A stretch of 64,000 nucleotides of DNA from Karalla daura (Eukaryota; Chordata; Actinopteri; Chaetodontiformes; Leiognathidae): contig CM055206.1 in NCBI GenBank assembly GCA_029224185.1, forward strand, positions 9,352,183 through 9,416,182. Direction: 5' to 3'. Made by a program: the position numbers and the translations under genes. Every line of letters begins with the position of its first letter. The stretch's first letter is position 1. The notes beneath the pieces were generated by a model. The model saw nothing but the letters and a program-made list of their open reading frames with translations. It ran no database searches and had not been told where the DNA came from. Below, in pieces: positions 21,334 through 33,338 of this stretch.

Positions 21334-24300
21334 AAAGTTTAAACGCCCCCTCCTGTACTTCCTATGTCCGCAGGCAGCAACGGCCTACTCAACCAATCAG
21401 GAGGAAGCATCCCACATCCCTGCTAACGAGCCAATTAAATTAGTGCTGCTGAAGGGAACGACCTCAGGGCACCAACAGCCCCCCCCACCCTCCACCCTTC
21501 CTCCTTCTTCTCCTCTTCTCCAGCCTCCTCACCCCCCCCAACCCATGCTCACTCTATCGTTTGGATCTTTATTTCCTCTCCTCCCTCTCTCTTTCTCTTG
21601 ATGGCTTGTCCTCTTGTCTCAGCGTGTCGCTGCCCTCGTGGCCCTCTTCACCTCTGGCTCTGTCCGGGTTAATTGAGCTCATCACTCATCTGTCTCCTTT
21701 AATAACTGTGCTACAGGCAGACAGCCGGGTATAGATACACACACATAGATCACAAAATGCGTGTTCTTTGATTACTCAATGTAAACTCATAATACGTTGG
21801 ATTAGGGTATGAAAATGAGACTCATGATTTTGATTCTTAGTTATTAGCAATGTAGCACTGACCTCTGTGTATGTATTTTGTAATTAATTGTAATCCTGAA
21901 CCATCTATTTAAACTGTGACTGCACTGCCAAAGTATCGGACTCGATCAATCAAAATCAACATCAAATAACTCAGACTTAGAGGCAAAAAACGTGATCGGA
22001 ACATCCCTACTATTGTCTGATCCACTGAGTTACTCTGTTACACTCAATAACACTGCACATATACATATATGCAGGTTTCAGATTTGTAGTTTACAGCCTT
22101 AAAGCCGCTTTTAACGTCACATCATCGCACTGGCATGTCACCATGTCAGCTGGACAGAAACAGGAGACTAAATAAATGGCAAACAGGTGCCTGTTTGTAT
22201 ACAACGTAAACAAACAGGCAGCCTACCTCACCAGGACTGTGTGGGCGTGTTTTGAATAGGTCTGATGGACAGTCACCCAACAACCTACCCGCTGTAATTA
22301 GAGCCTGTTTTAAACAGTGCCAGATCTTGATTGGAGAGGAGGACAAGAGCAAAAAACAAAAGAAAGAAAAAGAAAAAGAAAAAGCTGCCCCTCTTGGAGC
22401 TCATTCTTCACCAGGCTGTTCCTCGTTGGCCCCGCTGCTCGTAAAGACTTTCATTTCTCAGCCGAGTTAAAAAGGTGAGATGAATAAATCAACGCCGGAC
22501 GTGGTTTCATGTGTGATGTGTACAGATGGGCGACGGGAATGAAAAGTGCTGCCAGAGCAGCTTCAAGGCTCCCCGGCACAAACTGTCCAAGTCGCTAAAA
22601 CCCTGCTGCAGGGATGAAAGACGGCCTATCAAAGAGATAAAAATGTAAGAGCCGGCGCAGGAGTGCCGAGGGGCTGACAGGCGGTCACTTTTGTACTCTC
22701 AAACCAATCATCGCCTCGTTTCGAAAGCCTCCTCGTCCCTCGACTTGATGTGCATATGAAGTGAGCTACGGTAGGTAAGACTCGCAGTGTTTCTGACTCA
22801 CCACAGCACAGACCTTCCATAACTAGAGGGAAGGAGTTATTCCATCCAACAGGTGGGGAGGAAGTCTGCAAACAGCATCTTTGGGGTGGGAACGGTGACG
22901 TGGAGGAACAGACACCTGTTGGGACGTGCATAGACACAGATGGACAGCAGTGGAGCAACCGGGCCTGTCGAGCGAAGGATACGACAACAAAACGTGGAGC
23001 ACGTGACTCTCGACTGGAGGTCCACAATAAACGACATGCTGGCGGTGGGTGGAGAAACTGGCATGAGATAGATCCATGACTCCACTATGACCAGTTTCCA
23101 ACTGGTGGAGGGCTTTCATGGATCTGAGGACTGCAACTACCAGGCTACAGGTTGAAGTACATTTGGTGAGAATAACATTGAAAAATAGAAATGTATTTAT
23201 GTTGTTTACATTTTTTGACCATAGCAGTCTGCAGGGTGACAAAAGAAACACTCTTCTGCGGTTGTCTTAGTCGCAGTTCATTTCATGCACCGGTAAATCA
23301 AACCCGGTAGCTGCATTCAAAGCCAAAGTAAATTATAGGGCCAGCGAGTAATATCATCACATACCAGCCACCCACCAGGCCTCGTTCAGCAAATTTTCAA
23401 CTTTGGAAAACTTTAAAAAGAGCCCCCCAAATACTGGGACAAAAAACCTCCACGACCCATTTGTGACAAAGATGGACTCCTCGAGACCACAAATGCCTTG
23501 AAAATATACCTGAAACAACATCAAATACCCATATGAATTGAATTTTATTCAGATCCTGAGATCTAAAAACATACCTCAGGTGTCAGTCTCTCTCTAATTC
23601 CTCCCTGTACTTACACAATGCCACAGAAACAGAAATAAAGTGCCCGATATTCTGTACTAATTACATTTTTGCTATTAATGGGCCATCCCCTGCACAAACG
23701 GTGAGCAGAAAACGATCCAGAAGTGACGACGAGTCACATTAAGATAACTGCCAGACTGTTTTGCCGGTAGATTAGCTTTCACTCTCTGTGCGAGGAAACA
23801 TCTGTAGCGCTGCTTAAGCGCCACATTTAAGCGGGCGGGAACCGCAAGGCGTCCGACACCGTCGCTTGGCATCAAGATCAAAATCTCCGCTCAAAATTTG
23901 AGACGGGGAGGGGGGCTGTGATATATATTTAAAGCGGGACTCGTCCCAAAAAGCCCGCGGAGGATTCATTAAAGGCTGCGTTGCTCCAGCTGAAGTGTTT
24001 CAGAGCCAGACGGTGAGGGAATGACCAGCGATGAGTCAGAGCGGTGACTGAGGCCCCGTGTGACTCACATATACACACATATACACCATGATGTGATTCC
24101 AACATTTCCCCGAAGCCTAGAGCTGTTCAAGTAATGTAGTTACCCTGGACGTGGCTCTGATTATGTTATACTGGCAACAAAATGCTTGTTAAAGAGACTT
24201 CTTTTATCTCTGCTTAAACAGCATCTGATGCTCTACTCCCGCAGGTACATGCGAGGATCAAAGACGAGTGGGGCCATAATGACCCTGCCTGTTGAGTGAG

Positions 24301-25081
24301 CGTGGACAAAGTGTCATTTTGAGTCATTTTGTCTTTTCTGCGGCAGAGGAAAAGACACAGAGTATTGAAATTTTCTCAATTAGTCCCCCCCCCAAAAAAA
24401 AAGTACGCTAGAGAGACATCAGTGATGGCTCCAGCTGTCTGCTGTAATTGGACCACTTGGGACAATAGCTGTATGCTTGATACCACACTCACACACACAC
24501 ATATACACACACACACACAGACATTATAATAACCATAAGTGGCTCTAAATGTTAACAGAGACGTTCTTAGGTTTGAAAGCAGTAATTAGCTTTGTGTGCA
24601 ACATGCTTCTCTCATACAGTACACACACACACACACACACAGATGCTCACACTGAATCCATGCCTGTGTGTGTGTGTGTGTGTGTGTGCTCAGGTCATTT
24701 TGCAGCATTAGTCACCACAGCTACAACATTATCTGCAGGGAAAAACCATTAAGGTCCATGCCAAGTGTTTACAGTGGGATGCCATCGTGATAACTAAACA
24801 AAAAAAACAAAGAAAAAAGATTTGTGCTCAAATCTTCAAACATCAGAGGAGCAAAACCAGATGTGGAACAAAAGAAACATATGGGAAACATATATATAAA
24901 TATACACACACACACACAAACAAACAGCTTTTACAGTGGTTGGCTGCATTCAAAGCCTGACGTAAAATTACACCAAGAAAAAGGTCTCGTTACAAACACA
25001 ACGATCACAGCAAACAAAAGACTGACTCCATGTATACAATCAAGAATTGGTTTCTTTTATTGTTTTTGTTTTTGTTTTTCG

Positions 25082-25113
<32 letters not shown>
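25082..25113. repeat. 32-nt poly(C) run
   Basis: Uninterrupted C homopolymer preceded by a (GTTTTT)n stretch. The minus strand is a G run able to form quadruplexes. Confidence 0.85.
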
Positions 25114-25115
<2 letters not shown>

Positions 25116-28100
25116 CTTCAGCAGCTGGGAACTCTTCCACATCGCTACAATGCAAATTGTCAGTGCCTGAAATAAAGACATTCGAAGCAGCGTGAAGGCA
25201 TGTGTAATGGGTCACAGACAAATATCAGCCAGCTGCAGGTCTGCTCTGCTCTGCGGAGGTTTTCGGCATAATTGAGCTCATTGTTTTGGTTCTACAGCGG
25301 CGACGCACGACTGTTTCCATTTGCTATCATTGCCCCCCCATTAGTGCCATTTTCAGCTGCGGCAGGCATCTATCGGCCGTCGGTGGAAAAGCTCAGAAAA
25401 AGCCCGATATACTCCACTGGAACGCCACCAAAATTAGAGACAAAATTAACAGCCAGTTGAGCGCTTTAGGGGGTGATTGGCAAAGATTACTGAAGAGGGG
25501 AAAATGGGTCGGATTGGAACTTTTCTCTAAAACTCTCTTTTGTCTGTCGTTAAACAATCACTTACCCCACATTTGGAACAAACTTACTGGCACATCGCTG
25601 TCAAGAACGAGTGACAACTACATGTACCACCCTCATAGGTTTTCACCTTGTCTAACATGCATTTGGACACTTTTGCCTGTCTACAAGTCTTTATATAAGT
25701 CTTTATATAAGACAAGATAAACAATCCATAGTTCTTTTCATTTTGTTTTGTCTGGCTCTGATTTGTCTGGGGTGTTTGTTCATGCAAGATGTCTTGAGAT
25801 AACACTGTTACGAACTGTCACTTTAAATAAAGTTGAACAAGCAGCTGCAAGGTGACAGTGCTAACAACCGTGCTAGCGTGTTGTCTGGTTACGACTTCTT
25901 AATCATCTTGAATGAATGTGAGTGCGAGGTATAAATCCCTTATGACCGGAGAGTGCTGGAATCTGCCCGAACACAGATCCTAGGCAGGAGTGGAAGCAAT
26001 CATCTCTGCGTAGTCTGTTTACAAACTTTCATGCATTAGAAATGTCCAAGGCCAGACAGCAAGAAGTTATTCTGAATGAATCATTTGGAAAGTAGGACAC
26101 TGGCTGAATCAACAAAGGCGGACAAATGATTAAGATAATGGTTGCAGACACAGTTTTACAAAGTTACTAACATTGCCCCATCTGGATTCATAAAATATTG
26201 ATCCTGTAAGAGAGTCTGGAGCCGATCTGCAGCTTCCTCTGGAGGACAAGGATACAATTTCGATGAGGATAATACCTGTAATTGATGTAAACACAGCTAA
26301 TAAATCACACGCACATCCATTTGGTGGAGTACATTTACCACACTCGGAGATTCTCCCTATGGGAATCTTCATCAAGCGTGAGTGCACGCTGGGAGCTCAT
26401 CTACTGCGTCTTGGGTGAATGACTAACAACATTTGCTCAAAACAAAGCTGCCGTGCCAGAAACAAAGAGTCTCGTTGGAGTTTATTCGTTTCACGACAGA
26501 TCGAATAAGAAGGCAGTCATGTCGGATCACACTCGCCTTCCCACCAAACACAGGAGAGAATGTAATATTACAGTATGTCACATAGAAACGCACTATCTGG
26601 AGCTCTGTACATCCTCTTCTTTTTTCTTCCTTAGAACACTCTGCCTTCATCCATGACACACACACACACACACACGCACACACACACACACACAGAGCTG
26701 AGGAAACACACCAATCCAGCTCCACTGGTAAAATAATGCATATTTGATCTGAAGTCACAGAGTTATGAATTATACACAAAGCAGCCAACACGGAACTTAA
26801 AAGCTGCACCGTCTTTGTGTCGTCAGCATGTGTGTGTGTGTGTGTTGAGGGTGAACAAAGGCTTGTTTATGCACAATGTCCAGGCTGAAATCCCAGCACC
26901 CCTCTGACTCCAGCAAGATCACGCCAGTCTCTATATCTGATAGACCTGGACGTGCAAAACTGAACAGTCCTTACATGATGATGAAGGAGTGCAGACTTGA
27001 TCTGCAGTGAACGAGAAGAATGATAGAGTACAAATATAACAATATAGGATTTCAGGACTTAAAGGAAAAAAAGCCAATAGCCGCTGGTGGACCGCCACTT
27101 CCTCCCCCCTGCCTCCACAGTTGAAAAGCAATAACGACAAATTGAGCCAACAAACTCCAAGATGACGAGGATGATGATGATGGACGACTCTGACAGAGCC
27201 CAAGCCGCCCGCCAGCAAAGGAGCCCTCAATAAAAAACTGAGCCGTACATACAGAATGAAGTTCGAGCAGGAAGCTGATATTAACCAGCCCGATGAAAGA
27301 CGAGTTCAGGAGCAAGTTTGAGCAATAAAGACAGAAAGCAATAACCAAAAAAAAAACAGACAGAGAGAGAGAGAGGATGAAGCTGCAAGGGCAGACAAAT
27401 AACACACGAGTAGTAATTTAGAGTGTGTGTCCTGATGTGCCCGTAGCTGTTGTTGCAGCTCAGTACGAGGTTCAGAGACAGAAAATCGTATGTCATGACA
27501 GAAACAAGCTCCCTGTAGCACCAGCACCTCACAGGTGTCAGCGAGTACACTCACAGTGGCTCATATCCATTCAGAGGTTACAGAGGGCGGATACAGATAC
27601 GGACACAGTACTACTGTACATCCCTGACACAGGCAGCGAATGGGATACAGCCCAATACAGCAAACCCAATACCCAAGTAACCCAAAACCCAAGTAAATAA
27701 ATACATGTAATACCTATAAACACCATAATCCCATTTTTCTGCACATTTTGCCTGATTTCCTCACTGATATCCAAATAAAGTAATAAAGAAAGTTAACATT
27801 TGAGTAACTGGTGTCTTTAGGGTGAAATTAAAGATATTCACCCCTTTCCACATCAAAGAGATGAAATAAAGTCAATAAATATTGATAATAGTTAGCCTGG
27901 GGTAAGCATTGAAAGGAGTCAAACAGGTCATACATACATTGCATGCAACTACATTGAATGTTATGGTATTGATGCCAGTTTTACTCAAACTGGGTTTTAG
28001 ACATTCTCATAAATCGTGTGTGTGAGAACGTTAATGCTCCTGACACCAGTATTAAGGGTGTGGATGAATGAATGCTATTAATGGACTTTAATGTAGTGTA

Positions 28101-28148
28101 AAATGCGTGTTGTGCATTTACAAGCAGAGTCTCCTCCACTGGCACACA

Positions 28149-28149
<1 letters not shown>

Positions 28150-28180
<31 letters not shown>

Positions 28181-28200
28181 GAGAGAGAGAGAGGGAGAGG
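28150..28200. repeat. (GA)n microsatellite
   Basis: GA array with GG interruptions. A (CT)n tract lies about 270 bp further at 28472-28500. Confidence 0.85.
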
Positions 28201-28905
28201 ATCAAAGATGCCAATCGTTTTTTTTCTTTCAGTGAATCAAGTGCAGTTTTTTCCAAGCAGTGGCCTTAAAAACTTACACACTTTCTATCAACTTTCCTCT
28301 CATTTCTCGTTCTCTCCTTGCTGGCCACTAGTTCATCTCCTTCTGCACCATCTTCCCTGCACCTCAAACACATTCCTACTCTCTTTTTTCCCCCCTCAAC
28401 GTACTCACCTTCAAAGAATAGCATTCTTTTTTTATTTCTTATTTTATCTCCACCAGTCCTCACAGGGGATGCTCTCTCTCTCTCTCTCTCTCTCCCTCTC
28501 AGTCGCTCTTCCCTCCTCTGTAACTCCTCTCACAAATTAGTAATAAATGAAACAGAGGATTAGAAACACTGTGATCCTCTTTCTAAATTTATTCTTAAAG
28601 GGATCACACAGGTCTCGGCAGAGAGTGTCCCCTTAATGAAGTCAACACTGTCGCAATATATCTCACAGTTTCAAGGAGGAACCAAATGCACGAGAGTTAT
28701 TTTTCCTCTAATTAGAGGACGACGGCGCATTTCGCGTGTGAAAGTTATCCTGTGTCTGGATACTTTCGCTGGCCCGACTCCAGCGACTGTTTGCTGTAAA
28801 AACTGCACAAAGCCACTCTTTTATGTGCGCCGCTCCAAAATAGCACCAAGAGCTAACAGCTTGGAAAACTGCCTGGTCTGTGATGATTTAAAGATAGCAG
28901 AGGGA

Positions 28906-28906
28906 T

Positions 28907-28983
<77 letters not shown>
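28906..28983. repeat. (GA)n microsatellite
   Basis: About 78 bp of GA with two CAGA interruptions. Confidence 0.88.
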
Positions 28984-31099
28984 GCGAAGAATTTACTGCA
29001 ACAGTCTCCAGGCCGTGTGACGCAAAGACACAAGACAGAGCCTCGCACACTTTTGAGAGAGCTGCGCAGATCTTTCTGATATTTAGCGGCTTGAAATATT
29101 TCTCCAGCAAATCACAGGTCTCAATAGTTTCAAACCGTAAACCCTTAGGCTGAAATCTTTGTCACACAGTGACAGACTGACAAGCATTTATGATGAATGA
29201 AGAGGTGGGTGGTACCTCTCAACCTGTTGCTCTGGTCCACTACAAACCTCTCCAAAACCACCTGAACATTCGTGTTTTTGGACTTGGGGATCTAGGAAAA
29301 CCCATATGGAGAACATGCAGACTCCACACACACAAGACTCAAACCAGGGGCCATTGATTGACCACTCTGTCGTCTGTAAACCAAAGTCGTGGTTGTGATG
29401 TTGTAAATGCTGCAGTGTTGTGTCTGTTCTCATCCTTGGATCTACCTCAAAATATATAATAAAATAAAGTTAATAATGCAACAGGTGGAATATGTCAGAC
29501 ATCTGCCCAGCTCTTCTCATGCTGTATGCATCAGCTCCAGACCAGACAGGCCATGGGATGGAGTAATGCATTGGTCTGTGCCCTGTATGACAGAAGCTGA
29601 TCTGGGTGAAGAAAAAAACTACTCAGACTGGAACTCCGAGCTGCAGCTTCTACGTTACAGCCTCCACAGTAACCCCTGTGGTAAGCGATGGGCCAGTCTG
29701 TGAATTTCAAACTGTAACGCCGCACAGACGTGAAGGAGGTGAAAAGGCGAAAAACGAGGGAACACAGATGAGGAGAGAAAAGAAACTCTGACAGGCGAGG
29801 AATGATCCCATTTTCCATCTCGCTCGTTATCTGCGCCCGTTCTCATTGCAACCGGCGTCAGGCCTCTCCCTCGCCTCTCGCTCACACGCTCCTCCCTTTC
29901 TGTCCGAGGTGAAATGGCCTCGCTCCGTGCAGCGGCCTCGTCCGGGGGAGCAGATAAACCTTCATCCCATCCTTTTAATCTCGTCCCCTCTTTGTCTGTG
30001 CGCCTCGGCTCTCCGTCAGCGTCTCCGGGTCCCCGCCTTTGTGCGGACGTGTGCACATGTGCCCCGCACTCACATTTCAAAGTGCCTGAAAAAGACACTT
30101 CAATTACAAACCATCCTTTCACATCTCTGCTCTGGGAGACAAATTGATGCTCGCCGGCGTTACATTAAACCTGTTAAGTAAAAGCTTTTTTCTCCTCTGT
30201 GTGTGTGTGTGTGTGCATGTGTCCTCCCTTTTTTCAGCAGACTAGGCTTCTTGAGACACAGCTGCCCCGGCAAAGTGCTTGTGTCAGAGAAAATAATTTG
30301 ACTTATTGCGCTCATCATCTGCAAACCTCTGGGCAGCACTAAACGACTGAAGCGTTGCTGCCGGGTGGTTGATTCAGCTCCCAGAGTTCAGTGCTCTGGT
30401 TTCCAGTGGACGACAAGGTCGACCGACGTTCAGAGCTGAATTCAGAAAGACTCTTGAAGTTTAACAAAATTGGAAAATTTGATTAAAAACAGGCACTAAA
30501 AGGTTGATGATGTGGTCCCAGGGTCCCAAGGTCGACTTCTGGCCCGATCTGGGGCATGAACGCAATCCATACTCCATGCTTCTCTTCACACGCAGATTGT
30601 TCTAGACTCTTTGGGAATACCGGTGGTCTGGTTGCTCCCATCATTCAGCCTGATAAGGTAACCGTCCTTGAGGCACACAAGTTATTACAAACTGTGGAAC
30701 ACAGACGACAAAGGAAACCAATTAGTTTACAACAGTGAGCTCTCTGAAGGACAAATAAGTTGATTATGAGCTTATAACTGCAAGTTCTTGAAAAGTCATA
30801 CAGGTCACAGTGTTTGTCCATGTAATGCAAATATATAATATAAAGTGCTACACTATTATTTTCTCTAACAGCTGCCCCAGTGTATTTGTGTGTGGACACC
30901 CAGGATGGATCTTTTGTGAGCTGATGATGTCATAGACCCGTCTATGTAGCTGGTAACCCTAGCAACCACAGCTGGACACAACACGACGACAACAATGATG
31001 ATGATGGACAACAGGTCTGGTCTGAGTGTAGTAGTACACACACACACACAGGCCTGACGTATGTACCACAGTGTTTTGAGCAGAGAAGGGTGGACACTG

Positions 31100-31300
31100 A
31101 TGTAAACAAAAATACAGTGTGAATGGTGTGTGTGTGTGTGTGTGTGTGTGTGTTGCTTGTGATGGATTGGTGCACTGTCCAGAGTAGATTCCCTGCCTTT
31201 CCCCTATGTGTGTTGCAGACAGGCTCTATCAGATGCATGCAGACACTGGGACCAGAGCTGGGCAGAAAATGGGTCGATAGCTCATGGATGATCAAAGGCC
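31100..31300. repeat. degenerate teleost interspersed repeat copy
   Basis: The sequence reads like TGTGATGGATTGGTGCACTG, TCCAGAGTAGATTCCCTGCC, then AGAAAATGGGTCGATAG. This is the remainder of the same abundant teleost repeat as at 18781, diverged and split by a (GT)n tract at 31122-31152. Confidence 0.45.
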
Positions 31301-31876
31301 TCGGCCCTGTCTCTGCTGACCTCCTGGTGACAGAGGGCGACGTGACACTTCACGGTCTAGTGGACAAAACAAAACCACGGCAGCGACCTGGCCCGGCTGG
31401 AAACATCTCCAGACGTCTATGCAGGTCGAGGGGTCGGCTGTACAGGAGTAAAAGGACAGCTTCACACGTCTTGGAGTGTTAGCGCTGGTGGGAGGGAAGA
31501 TGTCAGAGTCTAACCAGAGGGAGGAGTGATGTGGAAGGAAACGTTTACTCTCCGAACAGCGGATGTCTTGTCACACTCGGCTCAGCTTTCATCGGTCAGA
31601 ACTGATGTTCTGAGTTCCCGGTTCTGCTCTGACAGACCAGGTGTTGGATGTGTGTCCACATCGGCAGGATGTGAGCATCAAAATCGAAGGCTGACTGAAA
31701 GTCCCTTGGCAGGACCTGGATGGGATGTGTTTATCCTCCTTTAGTTCTGACCCTAAAGGTCATTTCTGATCTGGTCAACTGCTACTCTTTAAAGGGGACC
31801 TAGAACGGGTAACTTTTACAATCCTACTCCAGGAGTGGGAATAAAAGGCTCAATTTTTATGTTTTTCTGGAAATAA

Positions 31877-31912
31877 TTTCACTTCGGGGATAAATAAAGT
31901 ACTATCTTATCT
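31877..31912 (+). mobile_element. LINE-type 3' tail fragment
   Basis: The stretch around GGGGATAAATAAAGTA followed by CTATCTTATC resembles the short repeat-ended 3' tails of fish CR1/L2-like LINEs or their SINE partners. No coding part is present. Confidence 0.35.
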
Positions 31913-33105
31913 TGCCTTTCTCTGTCAGTTCGACCCAGCAGCAGCACAACTCTGCTCGAGTGTCTCTCCAAAGCAGCTGCAGAGGAGCCTGTTTTTCAGC
32001 TGAAGTCGCTCATGGGCTTTTTTTTTTCTTCTCCCTCTACTTTCGACCAATTTTCCTGCAGCTGAGGCTGAAATCTTTCCTGGTCTACCTGACTGTGTGA
32101 CCGGTCAGACAGAGCTTTGCTCTTTTGCTTTCGCCCTCGGCTCCATCCAAAGCTCCAGATAAATCGCTATTTCTACACAGGTAGCAATTACAACCAAACA
32201 GCCTTGGAAACTGACCCTGATAAAATAATCGTTGTGTGTCGTCCTCTGTGTTTATTGCAGGCCAAACAACCAAGGTGATGAAAACCGGACAATGTCAGTT
32301 ATTGCAGTGAACGACACACGCGGTTATGCGATAATAACTGGCTTTGTCTGAACACTAATAGAGAGCACATTTTCTGCATGAGCAGACATATTTTGCAATA
32401 AATCAGCCAGGACGGACTCTAATTTATGAGCCGCACAGCTGCACAGACTGATGAGACAGCAGAAATTTCGGCCACAGACCTCTTTTCTCTCTGTTTGTAC
32501 ACAGACAGTGATCTCGGTAACGTCTGTAATGTATGGCGACACTGGATTAACAGGATTGTTGCATCAGTGTAATGAGGTCGGGGTTTAATTCATTGCGTAA
32601 TCTAAACATTCTCAGTTGGTACTTTAATCAACATGATATGGGCAGGAAAGTGATTGAAAATGACATCACAAATGCAACAGTGAATTGTATCACCACGTCC
32701 CAATCAGTCAATAAACAAATCATCTTCAGTCGTCGATACTTACATCGTATGGACCTCTGTGGAGCATCAAAAGCGATGTACCTGTAAACAATAAAGGAAG
32801 ATAGCGCAGTGGGTGAATAGCACTTTTAATCAAATCTCTGCCTCTCATATCGGTCTGTTGTTGATCCACTTAAGACAGCGGCTCGTCCATATCCCCGCCG
32901 AGAGTAATACTGTGTACTTCCAATATTTCACATTTCCAGCTGGAGTTTTATTACAGTTTATCTCCACGGCGGCTGTAATTAATCACATGGATGATAGCTG
33001 CACATCTGCGTCTCAGGAGCCCGAGATTACAGGATGAGACCTGCGTTATGAAATGTTTTACCTTCGTCTCTGCAGCACAGTGTGTGTGCATACAAATGCC
33101 TCCAC

Positions 33106-33138
<33 letters not shown>

Positions 33139-33291
33139 GAGCGAGAGCGGTCTATGGCTGTAGAGGGCTCTTGCTGTGTGCACGTCTGTGTGTAAACATA
33201 ATGAAAGACGCTACTGGCCATTCTTATGTAACTACCCTGTCAGGCCTGATGCTAAATCGTTGCCGTGGCAACAGAATTAACCTCTGTGAAG

Positions 33292-33297
<6 letters not shown>

Positions 33298-33330
<33 letters not shown>
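33298..33330. repeat. (CT)n microsatellite
   Basis: CT array. A (CA)n array lies just upstream at 33110-33136. Confidence 0.85.

Positions 33331-33338
<8 letters not shown>

Larger units (their letters stand above)
19021..31099. other. intergenic, no gene recognised, microsatellite-rich
   Basis: No frame with family motifs or splice-supported coding was found on either strand. The stretch holds many simple repeats, listed separately where large, and a degenerate interspersed repeat at about 29200-29400 (block with GGAGAACATGCAGACTCCACA). Most long frames in this stretch are read-throughs of (CA)n, (GA)n or (CT)n tracts. Confidence 0.55.

Noticed and set aside
20925..21443. 172-codon frame with Thr-His and Cys-Val repeats
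   Set aside because: Pure read-through of (CA)n and (GT)n microsatellites.
25286..25720. 144-codon plus-strand frame considered as a transposase remnant
   Set aside because: No DDE, RT or zinc-binding pattern and no terminal repeats around it.
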